A DNA stretch of 64,000 nt, from positions 3,436,990-3,500,989 of the forward strand of contig NC_087387.1 of the NCBI RefSeq assembly GCF_963675165.1, given 5' to 3'. The position numbers and the translations under genes are program-made. Positions 22,097-34,279 of this stretch are shown one piece after another (the stretch's first letter is position 1; every line of letters begins with the position of its first letter). The notes below the pieces were generated by a model, which was not told the DNA's origin, ran no database searches, and was given only the letters and a program-made list of their open reading frames with translations. This DNA is from Halichondria panicea. Taxonomy: Eukaryota; Porifera; Demospongiae; Suberitida; Halichondriidae.

Positions 22097-25000
22097 TTGT
22101 GGTTTCTGGCTACGCACTTTCTAGTGTCACTAGCATTGTTAGCATCATTTACTACTACTAGTATAGAGAGCTACAATCATCTGCAGTATGTTAGCTTAGC
22201 TAGAATAGCTACTTTCTCTGTAAGTTTTCCACAATGTAGCTCATGTTCCACACAAACTGAACAAACTGAACTGCATGGAATAATGCACTCGATACAAGTT
22301 AGAGGTTTATCGTCACTACTCTTCTCTCGTTATTGTGCTGAGCAGTTCGAGTGTACTGAGTGTACTGTGCCTGACGACTTTCTACTCTATGCTGCACGAG
22401 CAATGAGCCAACTGAGTGTATCGAACACTCTTGCCAAAGGTTTTGGTTGCATGAGAGCTGACAGATCTGATTCCTTGTTTCCAACAAATAGGATGCCAAT
22501 GGGACTGCTGGAGTTTATGGCAAATTTCTTTGTATCAAGCGAGTCACGGAAAGTAAGTGATGCTTAAAGTTTGAGTACTGTCTAAAATGCTACAGGTCCC
22601 ATCATGTCCGGGTGATTATAGACAGTGGCTTCAAAGCCCAATGTGGAGTGTAGCTCACCTTCCCTGGATGAGGTATAACTTATGTAATATCAGGACTGCA
22701 TGTATATATATACGGTTCAGTAGAGTAATCTCGCTTGTGCACTTCATACTTTTTGCTGTAGAATGTACTGTGGGATACAAGTGACATCAGGTTTGTTACT
22801 AAAACTACATGACCTTAATTCTACTATCACACTCTTGTTTTTAGACAATAGTTTTAGATGAAGCTGCTAAGTCACACCCCAATTCTTGGTGGTGGGTCAA
22901 GGCCGTGATTTGGTGAAAGGTCTTGGGGAGTCAGTGAGAGTGGAGATGTTGATCTCAATGATGGTGCACTTGCCAAGTTGCGTGAGGTATTGGCCTGCAC
23001 GATCTATCAGTGACATTTCTTTTCTCACTCAGTGTAAGTGATTTAATAACATGATAAATAAAAGTACCCAACATTTGACATTTGCGATATATTTGCAATT
23101 ATGCAGGTCTTCACACAATAGGTCTTCACACAATGGACAAAGATTATTCTGAGCACCAAAAACATGGCAAGTCAACAGAATCGGTCATGTCTTGGGACAC
23201 TCTGAGTGATCTGATTGAGTGAGGCAAGGTTGACTGAAACGACCAAGGATAGGGTACCAAGGATAGGCTACTTGACGAAGCATATGATCGAGTCGTGGCT
23301 GGCCAACTCAATTCTCTGCGGGAAAAGCTTACATCATTTGCAAAGGGCACAGCTGCCACTCATGTCCTGATAGTGCTGATAGTGATGATTTCTCCCGAAG
23401 AAAGAAGCAGAAGCAGGAAACCCTATGCTCTGCCAGTGCAATGCATTCCTTACGTAAGATCTGGAAGTGCGTGCCATAGCCGACAAAGTGATCACTGACA
23501 AAGGAATGAAAGTTGCTGGTTAGCATTTTTTTATAATTATTATACATGTATGATATCATTTTTCATTTCAAGATGTGTATGTTCCTCACAGGATTTACCA
23601 CCAATGGAGAGTGCGCCTCAAAGGTAGACAGAGGGCGTGTACGAGCTAAATATGCACGGATGGGGAAGAAAAGAATGCTAGGAATGCTAACACCAACATA
23701 TGAGTGGCATATGAGTGGCAGTTTAGTAATTTAGATGCTACACTGTTTATCATGTATCTCATTCACAGGTCAGGCAGATGGAACTATTTGTGTTTGGGTT
23801 GAAGAAGGCTGCTCACCTAGAGATGTGATTGAAAGGCTACGACCGAGGACTGTTCCTACAGGTTACAGGTAAAGCTACTATAAATTATGTGTAAATGTAA
23901 ATGTACCTGTTACATACCACGCTATTTATTAATTGTTGAAAATTACCAGTATGTTAGGGAAAGAAGATGATGCTGATAAGCTGCGTTCCATCTTAGCGCA
24001 GCTGGAGTATACCCATGAAGTCCAGCAGTGGGTGTGTAAAGGAGTGCCATTTGACACCCACCTGTATGTACCAGAGATCCACCCCATGACTAAAGTAGGA
24101 TTCTGTGAACGTGAACGTGAAGAAACAATATGAGCCCTAATGTACTCACTCATTTACGTCAAATACTACATACTTGTGTTATACATACTATGTGTTAATC
24201 ATAATTATTACCTGCATACTATCATAGCGAATTGGAAACAATGTACGATTGGGAGATTCAGACGACGTTGAGCTGCCTTGGAAGATCTGAGGACAGGGAT
24301 AACATATCCCGCCGTTAATTGGAGTTCACAAGCAATCAGTTGAAGATGTGGAGCGTTTTTTTGGCGCAGGTGTTACCATGCAGAAGCCAATTGGAGACGT
24401 GCCATGACGTGCCATTGATGAACGTGGCTTGAGCAGCGGCAACAATTCAGGAATTTTATTTATTCTGGATGATTGGATGCCCTGGCACGCGGAAAATGAG
24501 GTTAAGGACTTTAGCCAATACTATACTACAATAGACTTTGTGGTTTTGTACTTGATTCTTCTCACCAGGGACGGCTAACACGAGAGTGTTTAGTAGCTCT
24601 GGTTGCTGATATTGAGTCGAGAAACTGGCGGCAGATATTTAATGCCAACAATGGTATTGCACCAGAGCATCCTCGCTCTTCTACCACCGACGATGTTGAA
24701 TGCTTCTTCAGTGTGCTGAGAAGTAAAGATTTCTCTCCTGTGTACATGTACCTGACTGTTTGAATGTAATGTTTTTTTTGTTTCAGGTGTGTATGTACAA
24801 GAACCTGACTGTTTTTCTTTTGTTTCAGGTCTTGTACGGATGGAGGAAAGTATGTGATGGAGGAAAGTATGTGAGGAGCGCATGGACCCAGATCTGCCCT
24901 TTTATTATCACACATCCCATGGTCGCTTTTATGAAGACAATATGCCCGACTTCAACCAGGTACCAACCACAGTTAGACAGCCACAACAGTTAGACAGCCA

Positions 25001-25110
25001 CAAAGACCACCAAGAAGAGAACTACTTGGCGACGTGGTGCTCGCTCAATTAGAGCATATCCACGGAGTAGATTTCCCACCAACATCCACTGATGATGTAC
25101 TGTATGAACA
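22097..25110 (+). CDS. Unknown multi-exon gene, probable transposon-derived family
   Basis: Consecutive exons with GT..AG borders occur on one strand. They include 22097-22552 (hydrophobic start, later SLFPTNRMPMGLLEFMANFF), 22594-22672 (VPSCPGDYRQWLQSPMWSVA), a short one near 22760 (MYCGIQVTS), about 22855-22990 (LDEAAKSHPNSWWWVK), 23769-23868 (ADGTICVWVEEGCSPRDVIE), 23950-24110 (KEDDADKLRSILAQLEY, then QQWVCKGVPFDTHLYVPEIH), 24310-24500 (SVEDVERFFGAGVTMQKPIG), 24571-24720 (HPRSSTTDDVECFFSVLR) and 24829-25110 (RMDPDLPFYYHTSHGRFYE, ending LLGDVVLAQLEHIHGVDFPP). TTDDVECFFSVLR resembles the late acidic (D/E)-E-x-F-x-x-R motif of P/hAT-type RNase H-fold transposases, but that is only an analogy. 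Seventeen-base tandem duplications at 24841-24874 and 24970-25003 shift the frame, so as assembled it cannot encode one protein. Paralogous exons lie at 13.7 and 16.6 kb. Confidence 0.5.
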
Positions 25111-26293
25111 CGGGTATGCATCACAACCTTGTGTATTTGATTATTACCTTGGTGATTAACAGTTTGCTGAAGAACTCAAAAATATTTTACATGTATCTGC
25201 TTTAATTAATATAATAACATTGTTAATGAGTACTACATCGTACAACACTCAATGGCCATTGACCGCTTTTAGTGAGTTTAATTCCAGCATGGTCCAGATC
25301 GACTAAAATGTATAATGTATTTCACCCACTCAAATTTAACAGTCACGATTTTCTTTCTTTGAATCATGTACAGCATCTAGAGCCTCACGTACAACATCCA
25401 TTTATTATTTACTTTACATTCAAATGCGATAGCATGTGCATGGTTGGTTCAGGTGACAGTCGGACTTCCACTTCTTTCTTGTCTTTAAGCCACCAAACGT
25501 AGGGTTTCCTGGAGGCTTGGGTCTCGCGTCACCCCAATACACTTGAAAATAACTGAATGACATAGTTCTGGGTCTGTGCTGTCTCCTTGATCTTCATCAT
25601 CATCATCTTCTTCAAAGGAATGTTCGTTGAACTCAACACTTCTCGTCTCGTTTCTTCTGTTTCTGAGTTATGAGAACTAGGTGTATCATACTGATGTCGT
25701 GAACCTTGTAACTGGTGCCGCCTTTTCTGCTTCTTGCACCTGCAATACAATAATATTTTAATAGACTATTATTTTAGTAATTAAATCGAACTTGCCTAAA
25801 TACAAAAAGCGTTTTCACATCCCTTTTCCACTGTTACCAGGTAAGGAGTAGAGATTGTATCTAGTACAGAACAGTACAGAACAGTCACGGATGAAGCCAA
25901 TAAATTTGTATCAATCCATTCTCATCAGTGAACTGGTAATTTTGTAAGGAAATGTTGTACCAACAAACAGTACCAACAAACAACAAAATGGGGATATCCT
26001 CATCTTCACGGGGTCACTTTGAGTGCAAGTGGCCATGATGGCAAATAATTATGGTAGAATGTACCCACGTGGCAAGGAATGTGTGGAATGCAATTTTAAT
26101 TATAATCGTGACGAACCTCCTCTGGTTATTCCCTTTGAAAATCCCCACAACTGAGTAGCATTTTAAGAGACTGTGTGGGCACTCTGAAACATTACACTGG
26201 TAATGACGAGGAAATGGCCAGTTTTAATAAACTGATCGATTGCCGAGAGGAGAACTAGTATCAGTTCAACTATCTAGACGTGCATCTTTTCCT
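25111..26293. other. Non-coding stretch
   Basis: No recognisable gene on either strand. It contains a purine/pyrimidine-biased CATCATCATC patch at 25598 and short tandem duplications near 25863 and 25965. Confidence 0.4.
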
Positions 26294-26389
26294 GTTCTAT
26301 CATCAAAGCTGTTCTATCATCAAAGCTGTTCTATCATCAAAGCCAACCTTGTACCAGTGCTACTTCAGTCCAAGTGCTACTTCAGTCCA
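26294..26389 (+). repeat. Two adjacent 17-base tandem repeats
   Basis: GTTCTATCATCAAAGCT is present nearly three times from 26294 to 26343. Thirteen bases later AGTGCTACTTCAGTCCA is present twice at 26356-26389. Two different units side by side, both exactly 17 bases, are a strong example of the length preference seen across the window. Confidence 0.95.
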
Positions 26390-28089
26390 AAAAATTATCG
26401 CTGAACATTAATTCATACTCATAACTCACTCAACATTCTCATACTCATTGATCGATGAACATTATCGATCGTGCATAACTATAATAATAACTATAATAAT
26501 TATACATGTACACATGCATTGATATGTATATTGTTGTCCTATATTGTGCTCCGACATCGTGAACAAACTTTGCTCCAGGGCCCGTTCTTGCAAATCTTGA
26601 CTCCACAACCTCCACAATACATTTGCTACGACTCCAATGTGTTATAAACATCCATTCCAATTCCACAGAAATAATCTTCTTACTATCAGCCAACACATCC
26701 ACTGACCACATCCACTGACCATTCACTGACCATTTACAGTCTACTAAACACTTAAAATAATGCAATGGCTCAAAAACATTATCCGGTTCTGGTTTTATCC
26801 TGAATTCAATTGTAACACCTCTTTGCTTGTTCAAGGAACTAATGTTTCCTCTTCTCTTGATACTGCTCTTCTTTGATACTGCTCTTCTTTACTGGTTCCT
26901 ATACACTTGGAGTGAATCATCATCATCATCATCATCATTATCCGATATATAAGTTTCTGGTATCATAGTAACATCCTCATTGGGTGTAGTCGAATGTTGA
27001 TCTAGTACTTCCCACTTCCAAATTCTTAATCAGCTTGGATTTCAGCTTCTCCTCAAGTGGTGCTGGTATGCTCAATGCATTGAGAGGTGAGGTGCAGACT
27101 TAAAGCTGAGCCTTGAGATGACACACATACTGCATGTGACCTCCATGTTTCTCAGAGTGATCTCAGACGGAGAGTGTATGGTGGTGAAGTGCGGCTTTGA
27201 GATACTCTTAAGCGCTCGCATGTGTAAACAAAGAGGGCATTCGAAAATATCGTATGACTGTTGCTTGCTGACAGAAGGTGGGAGGAGCGATCGTGTGGAC
27301 GTACTGGATGCATGACGTACTGGATGCATGACAGCTTTTTGCTGGCCTGCCAGGTGCATAAAGTTGCTTGGCCTCCCACCAATACTACAACTAGAACAAA
27401 CTAGGCAGTTGTCCTCGCTGTGAGCAGACCACGATGCAATCACCTTTCTGGGTGGGGTTGGGGTTGTATTGTCTTCCGTATATTGTTACTGTGGATGAGT
27501 TATTTCCACATCTTCACTGACGTCTATGCCGAACACCTTTAGGACTTTCTCTCTGATGCTCGGCCTGCTTGATGCACATGACTGCTTGCATGTGATTTAA
27601 ATGAATAACTGAGCAGTTGCCATGGTTATGAGTATTGCACAAGACAGGAAATTTACAGATAGACACCCACTTACTTTTCCAATTCTAATCACAAAACAGC
27701 GGTGTGTATACAATAACTGTCCTATTAAAACGGAAGTAAACCGAGATTGTGTAGAATGATGGTATGCAGGCGGCATTAGTATTCAGAACATAATTATAGC
27801 TAGATGTATAATAGATGTACTCAGGTAGGTTAAGGCAGCTTTTTAGCAAAAACAGCAGATGAAGTGTGATGAAGTGTACTTATACAACTCAGATTTATTG
27901 TATAATAATTATCTTGACCATTAATTTCATAGTGACCAAAAATAATAACATTTTAGAAATGCAGCCTCCAATACTACTAAGCTATTGGTGAGAGTAACTT
28001 AATTGATAAAATGCTGAGAAAATGAATCATTCATAATTATGCATACTGTACAAATTACATGACAAATGAAAGCAGCTAATGCAGATTGA
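26390..28089. other. Non-coding stretch
   Basis: No gene recognised, although open frames of 123-129 codons exist on the minus strand at 26445-26834 and 27072-27443. It includes a (CAT)7 microsatellite at about 26918-26938 and 16-base tandem duplications near 26855 and 27296. Confidence 0.4.
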
Positions 28090-28240
28090 TTTTTTCATAT
28101 ATCATGAACCACACATTCACCTTAACACCATCATCGTTACCTAGCAACTGACCACCCTTATAATTATGTACACAAACAATATGCACAAAGTGACTATATA
28201 TGTATTCTCACGGATCAGCAGAAACTTGTCACATCAGCAG
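28090..28240 (+). mobile_element. piggyBac-type MITE remnant
   Basis: ACCATCATCGTTACCTAGCA, ACTGACCACCC, TACACAAACAATA and GCACAAAGTGACTATA match 20300-20385 in the complete MITE, in the same order. The terminal inverted repeats are not found, so this is an internal fragment. Confidence 0.6.
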
Positions 28241-28869
28241 ACGTTGAAAATTAGTGCATGTATCATTGCGTTTTTGCAGCCTCTGTAATTCTGCAATTCT
28301 CCAATATACGCGATGACGATGGTTTTTTTTCTCAGAGAGGACAATAAGTGTTGGGCCACCCCAGTGCACTTCAGCCGTGCTGTATATCGTGTTTAGACGT
28401 TTCCCACAAAAATTAACCATTCAGAACCCAAATTGGAAACTATAAAATAAATGTGCTCTTAAATGTGTGCTCTTAAATGTGCTCTTAAATGTGCTCTCTA
28501 TATTAAACATCTCTCTATTAAACATAAGAGCTTATTACATACCGATATGTAGTGAGCAGCAAGTATCAAATTTTAAGCGCAATTTAAACGCAATAAAGTG
28601 TAATGGTGATGCATTGTACGCACATTGAAGATTCGGGAAACAAATTTGCAAAAATTAAATGATGTTGCTCGGTTTTGTTGCGACCCTTTTGAAAGTTGTG
28701 TTTTGACCATTGATCCAACGTTTAATTTAGGTCAACGTTTAATTTAGGTGGATGTTACGTGCCTGCCACGTCACATTGTATGTTGTTGTGGTATCGAGTG
28801 TAGCGACTATACTTACGTGTTCAAGGGCACAGTACACTTATTTATTCCTTATATACAACACTTATACAG

Positions 28870-31455
28870 ATGGTTGAGAATCTCAGGGAACATGTAGCCA
28901 AATGCCAAAACTCCCATACTCCACCACAGTAAGCTAACTTGCATTAAAATGCTATAACACTATACGTTGCTGCTATACATACCCTTAATTTTGAATATGT
29001 TCTTATTGGCTATCTTAGTTGGCTATCTTAGAAAAATGCATAAAGTAATAGTCAAGTGCCATCTGACAGGTGTGTGCATGCGCGATACCTAGCTACCAAT
29101 TCCATAGGACCCAGGTTGCTCAGAAAGCCCCTATATATATACACGTATATACCTCTTTTGTTGCAGTGACAGTGAAACAGAGTTTAACAGGGAATTTCCG
29201 TCATTCTTATCGAGAGTCCGAAGGGTAAGAATGGCATGCACGCAGACATTATTTTTGTGCAGGGATAAAGCTGGAAGTGAAGAGACATCAAGTCATCCCT
29301 ATAGCTAATATATAATAGAATGCTAGCTATTAGTACGTAGCTGTAAGAGAGGCGGAAAAAAGCTGCACCGTGATTATTCATTATACATACAATCATTATC
29401 ATTGATAGGAGCTATCTTTCCTTGATGAATGAGTCCTCAAAGTGACCTATCAGAGGATGATACTGACTTACAGGCAGCAATATCTGCAAGCCTTGCGCCC
29501 CCCGAAGTGGAAACGACAATGACATACCCTAAGTAAGACAATTTGGTGATCATTAAAGGTATATGCATGCATATTATTAGTACAGGTCTGACATTAAAGC
29601 AATCTTGAAGGACCACTGTGCTTCAAGCATTTCGTTAGAGGATTATTGCAGGATTATGGTACGAAGAACCCATATCTGGGAAGATTCACTGAGGATGTTC
29701 TGCAAGATTGACATGAAGAAAACGCTCCGAGTCACTTTTATGGGGGAGGCTGGTATAAATTCCTAAAATGCTGTGTGCCCAAGACTACCATAGTTTTATT
29801 ATGTACAGGTGTAGGCCCGTGTAGGGAGTACCTACGATTGCTGATGTCAGAAATGAGCAAACAGGGTCATCTATTCATGCAAAGTTCCAATGCATAATGC
29901 CTTGGCACTGACCAAGGGAGATTTCTACAAAATTGGTACCTTTATTGTCTTGTCCATCACACAAGGAGGCCCAGGGCCAACGTGGTTTGCGGGTAGTGTT
30001 GTAGACTATCTTTTTGGTGGAACTGAAGCTGTGAAAGGTTGTGCTGCTGATGTCCCTGATTATGACGTCCGTGAGAAACTGCTTGAGGTATAAAGGTTAC
30101 AATTAATTTCCATGCTGCTGATTTGATATCGTTTGTAATTGGTATATACGTACATATGAGTGATGCTGATCTGTGCAACAATAATTTATGCTATCCTGCA
30201 TGGAGACATACTTAACCCCTCGACGGAGGAGGAATTAAGGGATGAAAAGTTCTCCTTTAGGTTTGATTGTGGAGTTTTCCAACCAACGTCTCAACTGAAA
30301 TTGAGAGACAAGGAGCATATTATTGCTAGCATATCTATGCATTTCTGTGTCTATTCCTGTAAAGTTGAGCTTGATGAAATGAGGCGAGGTCTACTCTCCC
30401 TCAACTTTATAGGCGCCATGAATGGCCCTTCAAGTTCAATGCAGAGGCCCAAACGCTTACTGCCGAAGAAGTGGAGAAGCTTCTGTTCAGTCCCCAAGGC
30501 TCAAACAAAAGGAGCAAGGAGGAGCAAGTGATGATGCACTTTTTGGAATTCCTTCAGGATTTGGAAGGTGAATATTATGCAAAATAACTTGTATCCAGTA
30601 TTATTACCATTATAGAATAGATGGGAATGGAAAAGTAACTGTGGTGAACAACAGTGAACCGGAAAATCTTCCTCTTATTCTAGAAGATGTCACCACAGGA
30701 GCTGCTGGTGTCCCTCCACTAGGGTTTGAGGAAGAGTCTTCAATGCTGAAGATGAGGCTAAATCGAAGATGAGGCTAAATCAGATTTACCTACATCTAGC
30801 ACGTGCACGTGCACAAACACATTGTTCATTCCAACAACCAACCACAATGACTGTGAAAAATTTAAATACAAATTTGCTCAGGGTATTCTCAGGTGAATTA
30901 AGGACTGGGTCCTTTAATTATTGCTGATTCAGCTAAAACGAAGCTCCGCCCACGCTTTTTACCAGCAATTGTGCATAAAAATGGATCTCAAACTGCTTAA
31001 ATCTTTAGCTCTAATTCCGGAGTCCTAAACGCTCCTTGAAGCACTTACTTTTTAGTGTAGTAGTTAGTTCTAAGGCTAGTACACACAGTAATATACGGAA
31101 GGAGCCGTCTGCACTACGTAGAGTAAGTTATTAGCTTTTACATGTAAAAAATTAAGCTAGAAAACTATGTTTTATAGAATATCTCACCTTTAGTTGAAGG
31201 AACAGCTCCTTCCGAATATTACTGTGTGTACTAGCCTTAGAACTAGCTACTACACTAAAAAGTAAGTGCTTCAAGGAGCGTTTAGGACTCCGGAATTAGA
31301 GCTAAAGATTTAAGCAGTTTGAGATCCATTTTTATGCACAATTGCTGGTAAAAAGCGTGGGCGGAGCTTCGTTTTAGCTGAATCAGCAATAATTGAAGGA
31401 CCCAGTCCTTAATTCACTTGAGATTACCTGTGCAGTAGGTTTCGGCCAAGTTTAA
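28870..31455 (+). pseudogene. HECT-domain E3 ubiquitin ligase (G2E3-like) with UIM, interrupted
   Basis: A HECT ligase takes ubiquitin from an E2 onto a catalytic Cys and passes it to substrates. Exons: 28870-28928 (MVENLREHVAKCQN); 29167-29224; 29409-29532 with a ubiquitin-interacting motif (EDDTDLQAAISASL); 29586-29752 (MVRRTHIWEDSLRMFCKIDM); 29809-30087 (GPCREYLRLLMSEMSKQG, then KIGTFIVLSITQGGPGPTWF); about 30160-30567 (FRFDCGVFQPTSQLKLRDKE); and 30616-30887 (LPTSSTCTCTNTLFIPTT), whose last codons are cut off by the foldback element and resume at 31423 with TCAVGFGQV and TAA at 31453. The catalytic Cys lies in STCTCTNTL, where a 6-base ACGTGC unit is duplicated. Damage: a short deletion before GPCREY, single-base slips near 29870 and 30407, and a 17-base tandem duplication at 30748-30781. 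Whether these are real or assembly errors is open. The domain assignment is strong. Confidence 0.8.
30888..31422. mobile_element. Foldback/MITE, copy 2, 535 bp, in the last HECT exon
   Basis: Ends CTCAGGTGAATTAAGG and CTTAATTCACTTGAG; arms of about 217 bases are near-perfect inverted repeats around a spacer of about 100 bases. A 3-base ATT flanks it on both sides (30885-30887 and 31423-31425). With the element and one ATT set aside, the HECT frame runs on to its stop codon, which supports the boundaries and a 3-base target duplication. No coding capacity. A strong stem-loop would form in single strands. Confidence 0.9.
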
Positions 31456-31684
31456 ATTTTTTTTTTCCATTTTTCTTCCATGCTATTATATATATATTAT
31501 ATATATATACTCTGCCATCTTATTCTCATTGTTATTATTTTATTCACCTCTGATTGAATTGTCGTACATTGATGATTGCCATAATAATTATAAGAACAAA
31601 TTAAAGTGCACGGAGAAAATCTTTGGATCACAAGTTGACGGACTCAATAATTATAAATTATACCCGTGATCTACTTCACTCTGA
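31456..31684. other. AT-rich spacer
   Basis: Between the HECT stop codon and the integrase gene on the opposite strand lie a poly-T run and a TATATATA tract near 31490-31510. An AATAAA-like polyadenylation signal is not obvious in the expected place for either gene. Confidence 0.4.
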
Positions 31685-32740
31685 AAAGGCATGCACAAAT
31701 GTTCTAACAAGAACATATGTTTTACCAAAGTTATCAAGGGTTATAGTGTCTGGATCAATTACAGTTTCCAACACATCAGCTAAGTAAGGTGGTAATGGAT
31801 GGGTTGGCAACCGTTACTTGCGCTGGATCAGAGTAAGAAATTGGCCCAGACCAATCAATCCAAGATATACAGTAAGGTATGAATGCATTGTATAATTTAA
31901 CCTACATTACTCAGTGGCTCCAATACACTCTGTAGTTCCGCACTAGTGCACATTCCAAGAACCCAAGAACCCACAGCTGATACGGAGTTTTTCCTCTTTC
32001 ACTACTAAGAGGATGATTTTTCCATGAGTTACTGAACTGCCGTAACTGCAAGGACAGCACAGAATAGTGAAGAGAAAAAATATCTCTGTCATCACACGCA
32101 TCTAGCAGACCACCATCCTCAAGCCCAGTGAAAAGATGATAGAAAGGAGCTACACAACCCAAAGTCTCTCAATCCTTTGGTTGTGTACACTGCGACCTGT
32201 TCCTGTCCTCTCTCAGGGTGGTTGAGCATATACCTCGAAATACTCACATTTTCTCCACCCTTATCGCTTCTAGCTCTTGATGGTAGCCCAAATGTTTCAA
32301 CACCAGCAAGAAAGGACCCCAGTACTGTTTCAGCTCTGTTGTTGACTGCAGCATGCAGATATACTATGAGCCTTGAATAGCCATCTATCCCACCGTGGAT
32401 GACTATTTTCCAGTGGATAAGCTTGTGGATGGATACCACATGCCAAAGACTATTTGAACCAGGTACAGAATATCGCCATCGAGGGTCAACACGTGCTAGG
32501 CTGTCCCTTGCTCTTTGTCTGGGTATTCTTATTCCCTGTGATCTTAAGTGGCCAACAAGCATTCTGTGAAATGTCGCTTACGTGAAATGTCGCTTACAAC
32601 AGAATGTAGATAACTGGTGAACCCAAACTCTTGTATTCGCCGATAAACAGTTTTGGCTGAACACTGTAGCACCGAGAAATGGCTATGTAATAGCTGAAGA
32701 ACTTGTTCTTCAGTGATCCCTCTGGTAGTCCTTGATCACA
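31685..32740 (-). pseudogene. Integrase-core (DDE) protein of the animal single-gene family
   Basis: On the minus strand the order is: a helix-turn-helix-like start (EEQVLQLLHSHFSVLQ, then TVYRRIQEFGFTSYL), GIRIPRQRARDSLARVDPR, the core with the first Asp in GGIDGYSRLIVYL, the second in SDKGGEN, and the Glu in SVHNQRIERLW (about 32160-32190), then FYHLFTGLEDGGLLDACDDR, KTPYQLWVLG and a C-terminal part NFGKTYVLVRTFVHAF ending near 31685. This layout fits the integrase core domain proteins found in many copies in cnidarians, sponges and fish, thought to derive from Ginger-like or retroviral-type integrases. A 16-base tandem duplication (32566-32597) and a deletion after RIERLW break the frame. 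It converges with the HECT gene. Confidence 0.7.
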
Positions 32741-32741
32741 T

Positions 32742-32885
32742 TTTGTAGTGAATGACTAATGTCTGTTACTAATGTAAATGTATGTAGTGAATGACTAATG
32801 TCTGTTACTAATGTAAATGTATGTAGTGAATGACTAATGTCTGTTACTAATGTAAATGTATGTAGTGAATGACTAATGTTACTAA
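32742..32885. repeat. 39-bp tandem repeat, 3.5 copies
   Basis: A unit made of TGTAGTGAATGACTAATGTC and TGTTACTAATGTAAATGTA repeats three times, followed by a shortened fourth copy with its own small TAATGTAAC duplication. It sits immediately upstream of the integrase gene's 5' end. Confidence 0.95.
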
Positions 32886-33129
32886 TGTAACCTAATGTAA
32901 CACTAGTCATTACATGCTGCAATGCCATACTATGTAAGGTAACAACTCTTTCCAGTTCCACACAGTATGACATAGAGACTCACATGCCACAACCAAACCA
33001 TCCAATAAACCTCCAGCAGTGCTATACAGAGGTCTATGTGACTGCTCACAAGCCATGATAATTAATTTTCACACGATTTCTCTACTCCATATAGTACACA
33101 GTACACAGTACAAAGGCCGGTACAAAAGT

Positions 33130-33380
33130 CAAGGTATCAAGGCTGAGCGAGTCTCCTGAACGTACAGTACGTGTGCTGGCTGAGCGTGTCTCCAGAGCTT
33201 GTCTTCTCAGCGCGTTGCCTGAGCGCGTTGCCTGAGCGCGTCTTCTGAGCGTGTGTTGCCTGAGCGCGTTTCCTGAGAGCGTTGCCTGAACGCGTCTTCT
33301 GAACGTGTGTTGCCTCAGCACGTTGCCTGAGCGCGTCTTCTGAGTGTGTGTTGCCTGAGCGTGTTGCCTGAGTCTAACCG
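33130..33380. repeat. GC-rich, CpG-rich minisatellite
   Basis: Irregular alternation of TTGCCTGAGCGCG, TCTTCTGAGCGTGTG and TTTCCTGAGAGCG words, about 12-15 bases each, in an otherwise AT-rich region. CpGs within the words are partly decayed to TG, as expected under methylation. The minus-strand frame is open, but this is simply the repeat (RRRAQATRSGNAL pattern). Confidence 0.85.
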
Positions 33381-34279
33381 TGTGTTGACATGAGTTTATA
33401 TTCCCTTATTTTTGACCCAAATGGCCCTCCATATGCCTGTGTCGTCAGTTAAATCACACTTTTAAGTCACACTTCCCATCTCCACCTCAACCATCTCCAC
33501 CTCAACCTCCTACATAGAAGAAGATGATTGGAAATGTACTGAGTATATAATTTTTTTATTTTACTGCTCGCAGAAAAACAGCAGAAAAACAACACAAAAA
33601 CAACACTCTCCAACCTCACTCTTGTTTGAGTCATGGGAGGGGTGGTAACTGGTTCAACTTAAACTGTACAGAGCTCATACTCTGTTTTCGCCAATGAGAA
33701 CTATGAATGCCAGTACTATGCCAGTACCAGTAGTGAGAAGTTCATTCGGAACATGACCATCGCAGGACAGGACCATCGCGACGGGGATTGGTTGAATACA
33801 AAGGAGCGGATATTTTAGGTGGGAGGCACACAAAATTACTGATGTCTGATCCAATGTCTGATCCAATTAGACAATAAAAATTGCCTAGAAGTTCTAGGAA
33901 ATCGGATTCTCGTGCGGTCTACAAATTTTAATTGATCCATTTCATCATCCTCAGTCATTTGACGGGATATCAACCTCATAATCACACACACAAAACACAG
34001 AATGACACAAGTAGGCCTCAGCAAAGTCTCGTGGATGCACTGCAGTCCTACATTCCGGTAAGCCAGTAAAATTTCGTGCTTGCCCACGAATATTTTACCC
34101 CACGAAAATTACCCACTATATATACGGTAGTAAAATGAAACCAACTGGTTACTGTTGGGCAATTTACTAATCAACTCCAGCACATCGAGAAACTTCTTCA
34201 TCACACATCCAAGCAGCGGGAAATGATACTGTCATGGAACTCACACATAAAGTGATAACATAATTATAACTCTGCAATA
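33381..34279. other. Stretch without a recognised gene
   Basis: A minus-strand frame at 33836-34087 reads MRLISRQMTEDDEMDQLKF, which looks protein-like but matches nothing I know. Tandem duplications of 15 bases (about 33470-33500) and 12 bases (33840-33865) are present. Confidence 0.3.

Noticed and set aside
26445..27443. Minus-strand open frames of 123-129 codons
   Set aside because: I found no recognisable domain, splice pattern or paralog within the window, so there is not enough to call a gene.
33082..33321. Arginine-rich minus-strand open frame
   Set aside because: It coincides with the GC-rich minisatellite; the repeated RRRAQATRSG text is the repeat itself.
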